A DNA stretch of 29,149 bases from JAGQTE01 sp964648005 (GTDB lineage Bacteria; Actinomycetota; Acidimicrobiia; Acidimicrobiales; Acidimicrobilacustridaceae): contig CAZYKR010000015.1 of the NCBI GenBank assembly GCA_964648005.1, forward strand, positions 1 to 29,149, read 5' to 3'. A program made the translations under genes and the position numbers. Shown here piece by piece: positions 1 through 7,670 of this stretch. The notes beneath the pieces are model-generated. The model worked only from the letters and a program-made list of their open reading frames with translations, searched no databases and was not told the DNA's origin. Numbering within the stretch: the first letter of the stretch is position 1; every line of letters begins with the position of its first letter.

Positions 1-1480
1 GGGCCCGGGGGGCCACGTCCTCGCCGACCAACGCCAGCAGCTCCTCGAGGAAGAACGGGTTGCCGCCCGACCGATCGAGCAGCGCCTGGGCCAGCGCGTC
101 GTCGATCGGCGCTGGCACCAGCGCGTCGAGCAGCACCCCAGCGCTGGCGGCGTCGAGGGGATCGAGGTTCACGACCGTCACGTTGTGGCGGCCCAACGGC
201 GGCGACCACCGATCGAGCAGCTCCCCCCGAGCCGTGGCGACGAGTAGCAGCCGTCAGCGCGCCAAGCGCTCGAGCGTCGAGCCGATCAGCTCCAGGACGA
301 CCGCGTCGGCCCAGTGCAGATCGGAGAGCACGAGCACCACGAGGCCGTCGCGCGCGACGGCGCCGAGGTACCGCTGCACGGCGCGCACGACCTCGGCGCG
401 CGCGTTGTCGGGGTCGATGTCGCGCAGCGCCGTCTCGTGGCCGAGCAGCGTCAGCAGCCCGCGCGTCACGCGGGCGATCTCGGCGTCGTCGTCGGGTCCG
501 TCGAGCGCTGCGGCGACGCCGCGACGCACCGCCTCGTCGACCTCAGGGCCGGAGCGGTCCGCCGGCAGGTCGAGCCCCTGGCGTATCGCTTCGGCGACCG
601 GCCACCACACGTTGGCCTCGCCGTAGGGCACGCAGCGGCCTTCGAGCACGCGCCCGTCGAGGTGACGACGCGCCCGTCCGGCCACCTCCTCGGCCAGGCG
701 CGACTTGCCCACGCCCGCCTCACCCGTCAGCACGACGAGCTCGGCTCGGCTCCGCGCCGCCGTGAGCTCGGCGGCGTGCACCAGCAAGCCCAACTCGGCG
801 TCGCGCCCGATGAAGGCGCTGGTGCGTCGGCGCCGGCGATAGCCGGGAGGGAGGAGCGGCTCGACGGCGACGTGGGCCGCGACCGGCTCGTCGCGTCCTT
901 TGGCTTGCAGCAGCCCGGCCGAGCGGTACTCGATCGCCGACACCGTGGCCGTATGCGTCGCGGGACCGACGAGCACCGTCCCCGGCTCGGCGGCGGACTG
1001 GAGGCGCTGCGCCGTGTTCACGACATCGCCCATCGCCGTGTAGTCGCCACCAGCGCGCAGCGCACCGACCAGAACCTCACCGGTGTTGACGCCGACCCGC
1101 ATGCGGATCTCGGCGCCGGCCTCGTCGACGTAGCTGCGCAACGTGTGCTGCATGCGCAGCGCGGCGCGCACGGCGCGCTCGGCGTCGTCCTCGTGGGCGA
1201 CCGGCGCACCGAACAAGGCGAGCAGCGCGTCGCCCATGACCTTGTCGATGCGTCCGCCGAAGGCGGTGATGTCCTGGGCCAGGCGCTCGAAGCACCGGTC
1301 GACGAGGTTCTTGACCTGCTCGGGGTCGCGCGTCTCGGACAGGTGCGTGAACCCGACCAGGTCGGCGAAGAGCACCGTCACGACCCGCCGCTCGTCGCCA
1401 CGCGCCACGAGCGCATGCCCGCAGGCCGAGCAGAAGCGGGCGTCGACGTCGTTGCGCCCGCCACACGAGGTGCACCTCAC
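1..1480 (-). pseudogene. Class III adenylate/guanylate cyclase-AAA ATPase, interrupted by an in-frame stop; 3' end outside window
   Basis: The reading frame begins at GTG 1480 with a zinc-ribbon-like segment (two CxxC pairs, residues 3-20). A class III cyclase domain follows: VTVLFADLVGF with the first metal Asp, then DKVMGD with the second Asp and a purine-type Lys, then YTAMGDVVNTAQRL with the Asn/Arg pair. The catalytic set therefore looks complete. Next comes an AAA_16-type ATPase with Walker A LTGEAGVGKSRL and a Walker B-like VVLVLSDLHW. At 254-256 a TGA interrupts the frame after LERLAR, yet the same frame stays open to base 1 and encodes family sequence (RLLLVATARGELLDRW, then GGNPFFLEELLALV). 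I see no indel, so a point mutation (CGA Arg to TGA would suffice) or a base-call error is likely. The GTG was chosen because it opens the zinc ribbon and has a -10-like TATGCT 8 nt upstream; the frame upstream of it does not look like protein. The family usually serves as a cAMP-producing sensor with an ATPase/TPR regulator. Confidence 0.85.
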
Positions 1481-1488
1481 GATCGACC

Positions 1489-1494
1489 AGCATA
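1489..1494 (-). promoter_or_regulatory. -10-like element of the cyclase-ATPase gene
   Basis: On the minus strand TATGCT lies 8 nt before GTG 1480. No Shine-Dalgarno sequence is visible, so a leaderless transcript starting at or near the GTG is likely. No convincing -35 was found. Confidence 0.45.
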
Positions 1495-1532
1495 CGAAGC
1501 CGGCACGCCATGCCCCGTCGCCGAAAACAGGA

Positions 1533-1560
1533 TCAGGGCGACCGGTGGGGGTCGCCCTGA
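1533..1560. other. Perfect 10-bp inverted repeat in the divergent intergenic region
   Basis: TCAGGGCGAC and GTCGCCCTGA form a perfect 10-bp stem with an 8-nt loop. It sits 53 bp upstream of the cyclase start, in the 241-bp gap between that gene and the divergent ABC ATPase. No U-tract follows on either strand, so a terminator is less likely than an operator or a structured leader. The rest of the gap holds a tandem GGTCAAG pair (1666-1683) and the ABC promoter; I see no gene in it. Confidence 0.5.
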
Positions 1561-1707
1561 ACCTGTGGGTGGGGTGGGATGAGGTTGTCCGAACCGAACG
1601 GCACCGCCGTGGTTCGTTGCGAAGTGAACCGTACGGGTGCTGGATCAAGGATCACCGCAGGAGTCGGTCAAGATCTGGTCAAGCCGTGGCAACGCCGGGA
1701 CCGCCCC

Positions 1708-1713
1708 TACACT
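1708..1713 (+). promoter_or_regulatory. -10-like element of the ABC ATPase gene
   Basis: TACACT ends 8 nt before GTG 1722. There is no Shine-Dalgarno sequence, so the transcript is probably leaderless. The same hexamer precedes the DtxR-family gene at 13710. Confidence 0.5.
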
Positions 1714-1721
1714 CGGGGCCT

Positions 1722-2501
1722 GTGACGACGCCAGAGACTCCCCTGCCGGCCCCACCCCCTCCGGGTCCCTCCGCCGGCACGGCTGCGGCGCGTGCCATCC
1801 ACGCCACCAAGGTCTACGGCTCGGGCGACATGGCGGTGACCGCCGTGCGCGACGTCTCGGTCGAGTTCGGCCGGGCGCAGTTCACCGCCATCATGGGCCC
1901 GTCGGGCTCGGGCAAGTCGACGCTGATGCACTGCATGGCCGGCCTCGACTCGCTGACCGCCGGTCAGGTGATGATCGGCGACGTGGACCTCACCCGTCTC
2001 GGCGAGCGCGACCTCACCCGACTGCGCCGCGACAAGGTCGGCTTCATCTTCCAGGCGTTCAACCTGGTGCCGACGCTGACCGCCGAGGAGAACATCACCT
2101 TGCCGATGGACCTGGCCGGCCGTGCCCCCGACGACGCGTGGGTGCAGACCGTGGTGGGCACCGTCGGCCTCGCCGACCGCCTCGACCACCGCCCGTCGGA
2201 GCTCTCCGGCGGCCAGCAGCAGCGCGTGGCCGTCGCCCGGGCGCTGGCCAGCCGACCGGAGATCATCTTCGCCGACGAGCCCACCGGCAACCTCGACTCG
2301 CGCACGAGCGCCGAGATCCTCGGCTTCATGCGTCGCGCCGTCGACGAGTACGCGCAGACCATCGTCATGGTGACGCACGATCCGATCGCCGCCGGGTACG
2401 CCGACCGGGTGGTGTTCCTCGCCGACGGCAGCATCGTCGACGAGATCGCGGGCCCCACGGCGGACTCGGTCCTCGACCGCATGCGTCGTTTCGGGGAGTG
2501 A
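1722..2501 (+). CDS. ABC transporter ATP-binding protein, MacB/LolD type
   Basis: A 259-residue ATPase of the lipoprotein/MacB-type export clade. After a Pro/Ala-rich N-terminal extension of about 25 residues it carries Walker A GPSGSGKST, the Q-loop FIFQAFNLVPTL, the signature LSGGQQQRVAVARAL, Walker B IIFADEPTGNLDSRT and the switch His in MVTHDP, all intact. It is followed after 27 nt by a permease with FtsX domains, so the two genes are almost certainly one transporter operating at the cytoplasmic membrane. Members of this clade power extraction or export of lipids, lipoproteins or peptides by mechanotransmission rather than transport through a channel. The GTG start gives a normal family length and fits the -10-like element just upstream; the frame upstream of it does not look like protein. 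The substrate cannot be told from the sequence. Confidence 0.93.
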   Translation: MTTPETPLPAPPPPGPSAGTAAARAIHATKVYGSGDMAVTAVRDVSVEFGRAQFTAIMGPSGSGKSTLMHCMAGLDSLTAGQVMIGDVDLTRLGERDLTRLRRDKVGFIFQAFNLVPTLTAEENITLPMDLAGRAPDDAWVQTVVGTVGLADRLDHRPSELSGGQQQRVAVARALASRPEIIFADEPTGNLDSRTSAEILGFMRRAVDEYAQTIVMVTHDPIAAGYADRVVFLADGSIVDEIAGPTADSVLDRMRRFGE

Positions 2502-2528
2502 GCCCGACCTGACGGGCGGCGCACTGCG

Positions 2529-5087
2529 ATGCTGAAGGTCGCCCTGCGTGGGCTGCGAGCGCACGCACGACGGCTCGTGCTCACCACCGTCGTCGTGCTG
2601 ATGGGCGTGGCGTTCGTCGCCGGCGGCCAGGTGATCACCGACACCGTCCGCACGAGCTTCGACGAGGCGTTCACCGACGCCTACGCCGGCACGGACGCCG
2701 TCATCCGCAGCGCCGACGTCGCCGCCAACGCCTTCCAGCAACAGCGCGCCCCCGTCGGGGACGACCTGTTGGCGACCGTGCGCGCCGTCCCGGGCGTCCG
2801 CGCCGCCGTGCCCGTCGTGCAGCGGCCGATCAAGGTGGTCGACCCCACGGGCGAGGTGGCCTGCTTCACCTCGGTGGGGGCGCCGATCATCGGGTTGAAC
2901 TGGGTGGACGACCAGACGCTGAGCCGATGGCGCATCGTCGAGGGACGGGCACCGAGTGGTCCCGACGAGCTCGTCATGGACCCGAAGCTGGCCGCCGACA
3001 AGGGCTTCAGCGTCGGTGATCAGGTCACGGTGCCGCTCGCCTCGGGCACCCAGGTGTTCGAGCTGGTCGGCATCGCGTCGTTCGCCACCACCGGGAACTT
3101 CTCGGGAGCCTCGGGGGTCCTGTTCGACACCGCCACGGCGCAGACCGAGCTGGTCGCACCGGCGTCGAGCGACTGGATCGCCGTGGCTGCCGAGCCCGGC
3201 GTCGACCAGGAGACGCTGCGGGCCCAGCTACGGGCGGCGGTCCCGGCCGATGCGGAGTTGCAGGTGCTGACCGGCGAGGCGTTCTCCGAAGAGGCGCGCT
3301 CGGCCTTCGAGCAGTTCTTCGACCTGATCAACCGCGTGTTGACGATCTTCGGGATCGTGGCGCTGTTCGTCGCCACGTTCGTCATCTACAACACGTTCTC
3401 GCTCCTGATCACCCAGCGCGCCCGCGAGCTGGCGTTGCTACGTGCGGTCGGCGCCTCCCGCCGCCAGGTCGTCGGCTCGATGGTGATCGAGGCCTTCGTG
3501 GTAGGACTGGTGGCAGCGCTCGCCGGCATCCTGGCCGGCATCGCCCTCGGGTGGGGCGTCACCACGTTGCTGGGCAACATCGGGTTCGTCCGGCCGGAGA
3601 CGCCGCTGCAGATCAGGCTGCCGGCGTTCGCTCCGGCGCTGATCGTCGGAATCGGGGTGACCTTGGTGGCGGCGCTGTTCCCGGCATGGCGCGGCTCGCG
3701 CATCGCACCCGTGGCGGCGATGCGCGACGTCGCCCATGACGCCGTGCGCGCCGGGCGCATCCGGACCGCCATCGGCACGGCGGTCGCCGCGCTCGGCATC
3801 GGGCTGCTGGTGTGGGGGCTCGCCGGCGATCTGGACGATCCGCTGACGATCGTCGGCATCGGGATGGGCCTCACGTTCGTGGGCGTGGCCGTGCTGGCAC
3901 CGGTGTTCGCCGGGCCGCTGACCTCTGTGCTCGCCGCCCCGATCGGACGGTGGCGCGGGGTCGCCGGTCGCCTGGCGCGCACCAACGCCGCGCGCAACCC
4001 GCGCCGCTCGGCAGCCACGGTCTCGGCCGTGATGATCGGCGTGGCGCTCGTGAGCTTCATCGCCGTCATCGGCGAGTCGCTGCGGGTGTCGCGCACGGAG
4101 GTCATCGACCAGACGGTGCGGGCCGACTACGTCATCGATGCCCGGTGCGCCGGGCTCTCCGGCGTGAGCCCCGAGCTGGCGGGTGAGGTCGGCGCCCTCG
4201 ACGACGTCCGCACGGCACTCGGCTTCCGCATCGGCCTCGGCCGCCTCGATGCCCGCAACCAGGTCATCATCGGGACCGACCCGGTGGCGCTGCCCGACGT
4301 GCTCGCCCTCGAGGTCGTCGACGGTGACCTCGCCTCGCTGCAGGACGGCGCGGTCGCCGTGCCCAGCGAGCTCGCCGCCGAGCAGGGGTTGCAGGTCGGC
4401 ACACCCGTCGTCGTGGACTTCGTCGGGGTCGGACCGCGCGACACCACCGTCGGCGCCGTGGTCGACAGTGCGTTCTTCCGGGGCAACGGCATCCTCATCG
4501 ACCAGGCGCAGTTCGACGAGGTGTTCCCGGTCACCCAGCAGACCGACCTGCAGGTCTACGTCCGGTTGGCCGACGGCGCCGACCGCGCCGGCGCCGCCAC
4601 GGCCATCGACGAGGTGGTGGACCGGTTCCCGCCCGCCAGCCTCCAGGATCTGGCCGCCTTCACCGAGGCCCAGACCGCACCCATCGATCGGGTGGTGTTC
4701 TTCATCTGGGCCTTGCTGCTGCTGGCCGTCGTGATCTCGATCATCGGCGTGCTGAACACCCTGCTGCTGTCGGTGTACGAACGCACCCGCGAGCTCGGGC
4801 TGCTCCGGGCTGCCGGCATGAGCCGTCGCCAGGTCCGCGCCTCGATCCGCTGGGAGACCGTGGTGATCACCCTGATCGGCACGGTGGTGGGCATCACGAT
4901 CGGCCTGTCCTTCGGGTGGACGCTGGTGCGGGCCGGCGCCGACGAGGGGTTCTCGGCGTTCGGCGTCCCGTGGCTGCAGGTGGTGATCATCCTCGGCGTG
5001 GCCTGGGTGGCAGGTCTGCTGGCGTCGCTGTGGCCGGCCCGACGGGCGGCGCGACTCGACGTGCTGGCCGCCATCGCCCACGACTGA
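2529..5087 (+). CDS. ABC transporter permease with duplicated FtsX domains
   Basis: An 852-residue membrane protein and partner of the preceding ATPase. A TM helix at about residues 16-36 is followed by a MacB-type periplasmic domain (about 40-260). The first FtsX block has TMs near 270-293, 322-344 and 368-390, with the coupling sequence RARELALLRAVGASRRQV. Further TMs near 415-515 precede a second extracytoplasmic domain. A second FtsX block (about 724-850) repeats the theme with RTRELGLLRAAGMSRRQV and ends in a typical ARRAARLDVLAAI. The internal duplication is characteristic of large actinobacterial FtsX-like permeases that act without a separate second permease. No membrane-fusion protein is nearby, which fits a single-membrane cell. 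The substrate is unknown; lipid, lipoprotein or antimicrobial-peptide export are the family precedents. Confidence 0.92.
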   Translation: MLKVALRGLRAHARRLVLTTVVVLMGVAFVAGGQVITDTVRTSFDEAFTDAYAGTDAVIRSADVAANAFQQQRAPVGDDLLATVRAVPGVRAAVPVVQRPIKVVDPTGEVACFTSVGAPIIGLNWVDDQTLSRWRIVEGRAPSGPDELVMDPKLAADKGFSVGDQVTVPLASGTQVFELVGIASFATTGNFSGASGVLFDTATAQTELVAPASSDWIAVAAEPGVDQETLRAQLRAAVPADAELQVLTGEAFSEEARSAFEQFFDLINRVLTIFGIVALFVATFVIYNTFSLLITQRARELALLRAVGASRRQVVGSMVIEAFVVGLVAALAGILAGIALGWGVTTLLGNIGFVRPETPLQIRLPAFAPALIVGIGVTLVAALFPAWRGSRIAPVAAMRDVAHDAVRAGRIRTAIGTAVAALGIGLLVWGLAGDLDDPLTIVGIGMGLTFVGVAVLAPVFAGPLTSVLAAPIGRWRGVAGRLARTNAARNPRRSAATVSAVMIGVALVSFIAVIGESLRVSRTEVIDQTVRADYVIDARCAGLSGVSPELAGEVGALDDVRTALGFRIGLGRLDARNQVIIGTDPVALPDVLALEVVDGDLASLQDGAVAVPSELAAEQGLQVGTPVVVDFVGVGPRDTTVGAVVDSAFFRGNGILIDQAQFDEVFPVTQQTDLQVYVRLADGADRAGAATAIDEVVDRFPPASLQDLAAFTEAQTAPIDRVVFFIWALLLLAVVISIIGVLNTLLLSVYERTRELGLLRAAGMSRRQVRASIRWETVVITLIGTVVGITIGLSFGWTLVRAGADEGFSAFGVPWLQVVIILGVAWVAGLLASLWPARRAARLDVLAAIAHD

Positions 5088-5093
5088 GACAAT
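5088..5093 (+). promoter_or_regulatory. -10-like element of the response-regulator gene
   Basis: GACAAT lies 6 nt before ATG 5100, immediately after the permease stop codon. This suggests the regulator can be transcribed as a leaderless message independently of the transporter genes. Confidence 0.4.
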
Positions 5094-5099
5094 CGCCCG

Positions 5100-5876
5100 A
5101 TGAGCGCCAGTGACGGCCCCACCTCCGACGGCACCGTGCGCGCCGAGCACCTCGGACCGCCGCGGGTGCGGTCGGGCCGCCAGGAGCTGGCCGCCGCGCC
5201 CCTGCCCGAAGCCGAGGCCTTGGCGCTGACCGTCACCGTCGTCGTCGCCGTCCCCGACGACGACCGGCGGGCTCGGCTGGTGGCAGCGCTCGACGGGCTC
5301 CACGACGTGGCCGTGGTGGGTGCCGAGGGCAGCGACGAGCTGGCGATCAACGCCGCGCTGGCCCTGGCCCCCACCGTCACCCTCGTCGATGTCGACCCGG
5401 CACCGGGGTTCGACGGTCGGACCGTGTCGCTGGTGCTCGCCGACAAGCTCGCCACCTCGGCGGTGGTGGCCGTGACGAGCCACGACGACGACGCGCTCTA
5501 CGACGCCCTGCGCCACGGAGCACGCTCGATGGTGCGGCCCGACGCCGACCCCGACGTCCTCGCCGCGGTGGTGCGGGGCGTGTCGCGCGGCGAGGCCGAC
5601 CTCGGTCCGGGCGCGGCGGCGTGGGTGCTGCGCGAGGTGGATCGGCTCGCCGGCGACCCCTCGATCGACGAGGCAGCCCGGCCGGACGCGCTGAGCGACC
5701 TGGAGCAGGACGTGCTGCTGCGGCGCGCCGGCGGCGTCGATTGGGAGGCGATCGCCGCCGTGCACCAGCTCACCCGGCGTTTGGTGGCCACCGCGGCCGG
5801 CACGGCGCTGGCCAAGGTCCAGCGGACCCAGCGTCTGGCGCGCGAGCTCGACCTCGTGCGGCGCGCCCGCACCTGA
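5100..5876 (+). CDS. Orphan NarL/FixJ-like response regulator (divergent)
   Basis: A 258-residue protein. An unconserved N-terminal extension of about 40 residues precedes a receiver-like domain: VTVVVAVPDDD (acidic pocket), TVTLVDVDPAPGFDG (phospho-acceptor Asp position in LVD), AVVAVTSHDDDALYDAL (conserved Thr) and SMVRPDADPDVLAAVVRGVSRGE. The last segment matches the NarL pattern but has Arg-Pro where the invariant Lys normally stands. The C-terminus (ALSDLEQDVLLRRAGGVDW onward) follows the LuxR-type helix-turn-helix layout only loosely. No histidine kinase gene is adjacent. The gene begins 12 nt after the permease stop and may control that transporter. It could equally be a phosphorylation-independent regulator or a degenerate homologue. 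Confidence 0.7.
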   Translation: MSASDGPTSDGTVRAEHLGPPRVRSGRQELAAAPLPEAEALALTVTVVVAVPDDDRRARLVAALDGLHDVAVVGAEGSDELAINAALALAPTVTLVDVDPAPGFDGRTVSLVLADKLATSAVVAVTSHDDDALYDALRHGARSMVRPDADPDVLAAVVRGVSRGEADLGPGAAAWVLREVDRLAGDPSIDEAARPDALSDLEQDVLLRRAGGVDWEAIAAVHQLTRRLVATAAGTALAKVQRTQRLARELDLVRRART

Positions 5877-5903
5877 ACCGGCTGGACCGCACGCGCACGG
5901 CGT

Positions 5904-5930
5904 CGCCGGTCGGGCGGCCGGCATCCGGCG
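5904..5930. terminator. Possible bidirectional terminator hairpin between convergent genes
   Basis: CGCCGG pairs with CCGGCG across a 15-nt loop that can itself fold further. It lies in the 54-bp gap between the response regulator and the convergent NTF2-like gene. There is no U-tract, so support is positional only. Confidence 0.25.
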
Positions 5931-6317
5931 TCACCCCTCGAGGGGCGCCATGTCCTCCATGGCCCAGAACGCCCGCATCGAAGTGATGCGCCCGTCCTCG
6001 TCGTAGGCCTGGACCTCGACCACGTCGACGAACATCCGCAGCTCGCCGAGGGTCGAGATGATCCGAGCGGTGAAGGCGATCTCGGCACCGGCGGGCTTGA
6101 CGGTCTCGCCCAGCACGAGCTCGACGCCGTCGGCCAGCGAGTGGGCGAAGTCCCAGAAGGCGCCGATGGCGTCCCGCCCGACCCGCACCTCGGAGCCGAC
6201 CGGGTCCTCGAGGGTCGCACCGTCGGCGAAGAGGTCCAGCCAGCCCTCCCGGTCGCCGGCGTTGAAGCGCTCCAGGTAGCGCAGCACACCATCTCGCATC
6301 ACCTGCGCGTCCGGCAT
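5931..6317 (-). CDS. NTF2-like/SnoaL-like family protein
   Basis: A 128-residue single-domain protein of the nuclear-transport-factor-2-like fold. The N-terminal pattern RDGVLRYLERFNAGDREGWLDLFADGATLEDPVGS is typical of the steroid delta-isomerase/SnoaL branch, in which a cone-shaped barrel binds a small hydrophobic ligand. The DP in LEDPVG and the C-terminal ITSMRAFWAMEDM strand also fit. The ATG at 6317 has a strong Shine-Dalgarno AGGAGGGG upstream. No signal peptide is seen, so it is cytoplasmic. Homologues include isomerases, epoxide hydrolases and non-catalytic ligand binders, so the reaction cannot be assigned. It is divergent from the sugar dehydrogenase gene. Confidence 0.82.
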   Translation of the reverse strand: MPDAQVMRDGVLRYLERFNAGDREGWLDLFADGATLEDPVGSEVRVGRDAIGAFWDFAHSLADGVELVLGETVKPAGAEIAFTARIISTLGELRMFVDVVEVQAYDEDGRITSMRAFWAMEDMAPLEG

Positions 6318-6386
6318 CGTCCCCTCCTGTGCGCCGTCCGTCCCTCGGCAGCGCTCGCGGGACGATACCGGAGACCTGCCGATCCG

Positions 6387-6396
6387 ACGGTACCGT
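6387..6396. promoter_or_regulatory. 10-bp perfect palindrome overlapping a -10-like element of the dehydrogenase gene
   Basis: ACGGTACCGT is a perfect palindrome ending 29 nt before ATG 6426, and its right half gives TACCGT, a possible -10. It lies in the 108-bp divergent gap. The core CGGTACCG recurs inside the signal-peptide coding region near 6497, so this may be chance. Confidence 0.3.
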
Positions 6397-6425
6397 GGCC
6401 CGTCGTTCAGCCACCCGGAGGAAGC

Positions 6426-7670
6426 ATGCCTGCGCCCCGCGTCCGATTCGCCGCCGCGCTGACCGCCGCCGCCGCCCTCGTCGGGGCCGCCGGCTGCGGT
6501 ACCGACACCGGTCCGCAACTCGAACGCGGGGTGGAGGATCCCGCTCCGGCAATCGACGACAACGCACCGGTCGCCCGCGACGGGTCCCTGGACGAGGTGG
6601 AGGTCAAGCTCGTCCCCGTCGCCACCCTGCCGTACCCGGTGGCCCTGACCACCCGCCCCGGCAGCGACGACCTGTGGGTCGCTCAGCAGGCGGGGGCCGT
6701 CCGACAGCTCGTGGCCCAAGGCGACGGCACGTTCCAGGTGCCGGACGGCTTCGTCCTCGATGCCCGGGCCGACGTCGACGCCGGAGGCGAGCGCGGGTTG
6801 CTCGGGTTGGCGTTCTCGGCCGACGGCGAGGAGCTGTACGTGTACTACACGGCCAAAGGGACCGGGACCCTGACCGTCGCCGAGTACGCCATGGACGGCG
6901 ACGTCGCCGACCCGGCCTCCAAGCGCATCGTGATCGAGATGGCGCACCCCCGTCCCAACCACAACGGCGGCCAGCTGCAGCTGGGGCCCGACGGCATGCT
7001 CTACCTCGGACCGGGCGACGGTGGCGGTGGCGGCGACCCCGACCGCAACGGGCAGAACACCGAGACGCTGCTCGGCAAGCTGTTGCGCATCGACCCGACG
7101 GCGCCCGCCGACGGCAAGGCCTACGGCATCCCGGCCGGGAACCCGTTCGCCGACGGTGGCGGGGCCCCCGAGGTGTGGTCGTACGGGCTGCGCAACCCGT
7201 GGCGGTTCAGCTTCGACGCCGACACGGGCGACCTGTGGATCGGCGACGTCGGGCAGAACCTGATCGAGGAGATCGACTTCGCTCCGGCGACGCCTGAGGG
7301 GGCGGGCCGCGGCCTGAACTTCGGGTGGAACCTGATGGAGGGCTCGTCCCCGTTCGAGGACGGCTCGGCGCCCGACGATCACACGCCCCCGATCTTCGAC
7401 TACGGGCGCGACGGCGGCCGGTGCACCGTCGTGGGCGGCTACGTGTACCGCGGTGCTGCCATCGACGGGCTGCAGGGCGCCTACGTGTGGGGGGACTTCT
7501 GCACGTCCGACGTGCGCGTCCTGCTCCAAGAGGACGGTCGGGTCGTCGACGAGCGCAGCCTCGGCGTCTCGGTCACGGCCAACACGCTGGCCAGCTTCGG
7601 TCAGGGCCCCGACGGCGAGCTCTACGTGCTGAGCCTCGACGACACGATCTACGCGCTGGTGCCCGCCTGA
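6426..7670 (+). CDS. PQQ-dependent sugar dehydrogenase-family lipoprotein (glucose/sorbosone dehydrogenase)
   Basis: A 414-residue exported lipoprotein. A Lys/Arg-poor n-region and hydrophobic stretch end in a lipobox-like GAAGC with Cys24. The mature part is the six-bladed propeller of the GSDH/PQQ-dependent aldose dehydrogenase family: HNGGQLQLGPDGMLYLG, GDGGGGGDPDRNGQN, LLGKLLRIDP, SYGLRNPWRFSFD, DLWIGDVGQNLIEEI and NFGWNLMEG are all characteristic. The family oxidises sugars or related alcohols outside the cytoplasm and passes electrons to carriers or dyes. ATG 6426 is preceded by GGAGGA. Its 3' end overlaps the 3' end of the convergent ndh gene by 22 bp (7649-7670). Substrate and cofactor are not certain, as Hedgehog-interacting-like paralogues share the fold. 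Confidence 0.92.
   Translation: MPAPRVRFAAALTAAAALVGAAGCGTDTGPQLERGVEDPAPAIDDNAPVARDGSLDEVEVKLVPVATLPYPVALTTRPGSDDLWVAQQAGAVRQLVAQGDGTFQVPDGFVLDARADVDAGGERGLLGLAFSADGEELYVYYTAKGTGTLTVAEYAMDGDVADPASKRIVIEMAHPRPNHNGGQLQLGPDGMLYLGPGDGGGGGDPDRNGQNTETLLGKLLRIDPTAPADGKAYGIPAGNPFADGGGAPEVWSYGLRNPWRFSFDADTGDLWIGDVGQNLIEEIDFAPATPEGAGRGLNFGWNLMEGSSPFEDGSAPDDHTPPIFDYGRDGGRCTVVGGYVYRGAAIDGLQGAYVWGDFCTSDVRVLLQEDGRVVDERSLGVSVTANTLASFGQGPDGELYVLSLDDTIYALVPA

Noticed and set aside
254..256. TGA as a selenocysteine codon
   Set aside because: The position is between an ordinary helix and strand of an AAA ATPase where the family has no Cys or Sec, and nothing suggests a SECIS element.
6490..6502. Second CGGTACCG as a paired operator with 6387-6396
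   Set aside because: It lies inside the lipobox coding region, and an 8-bp GC-rich palindrome twice in 110 bp is not convincing alone.
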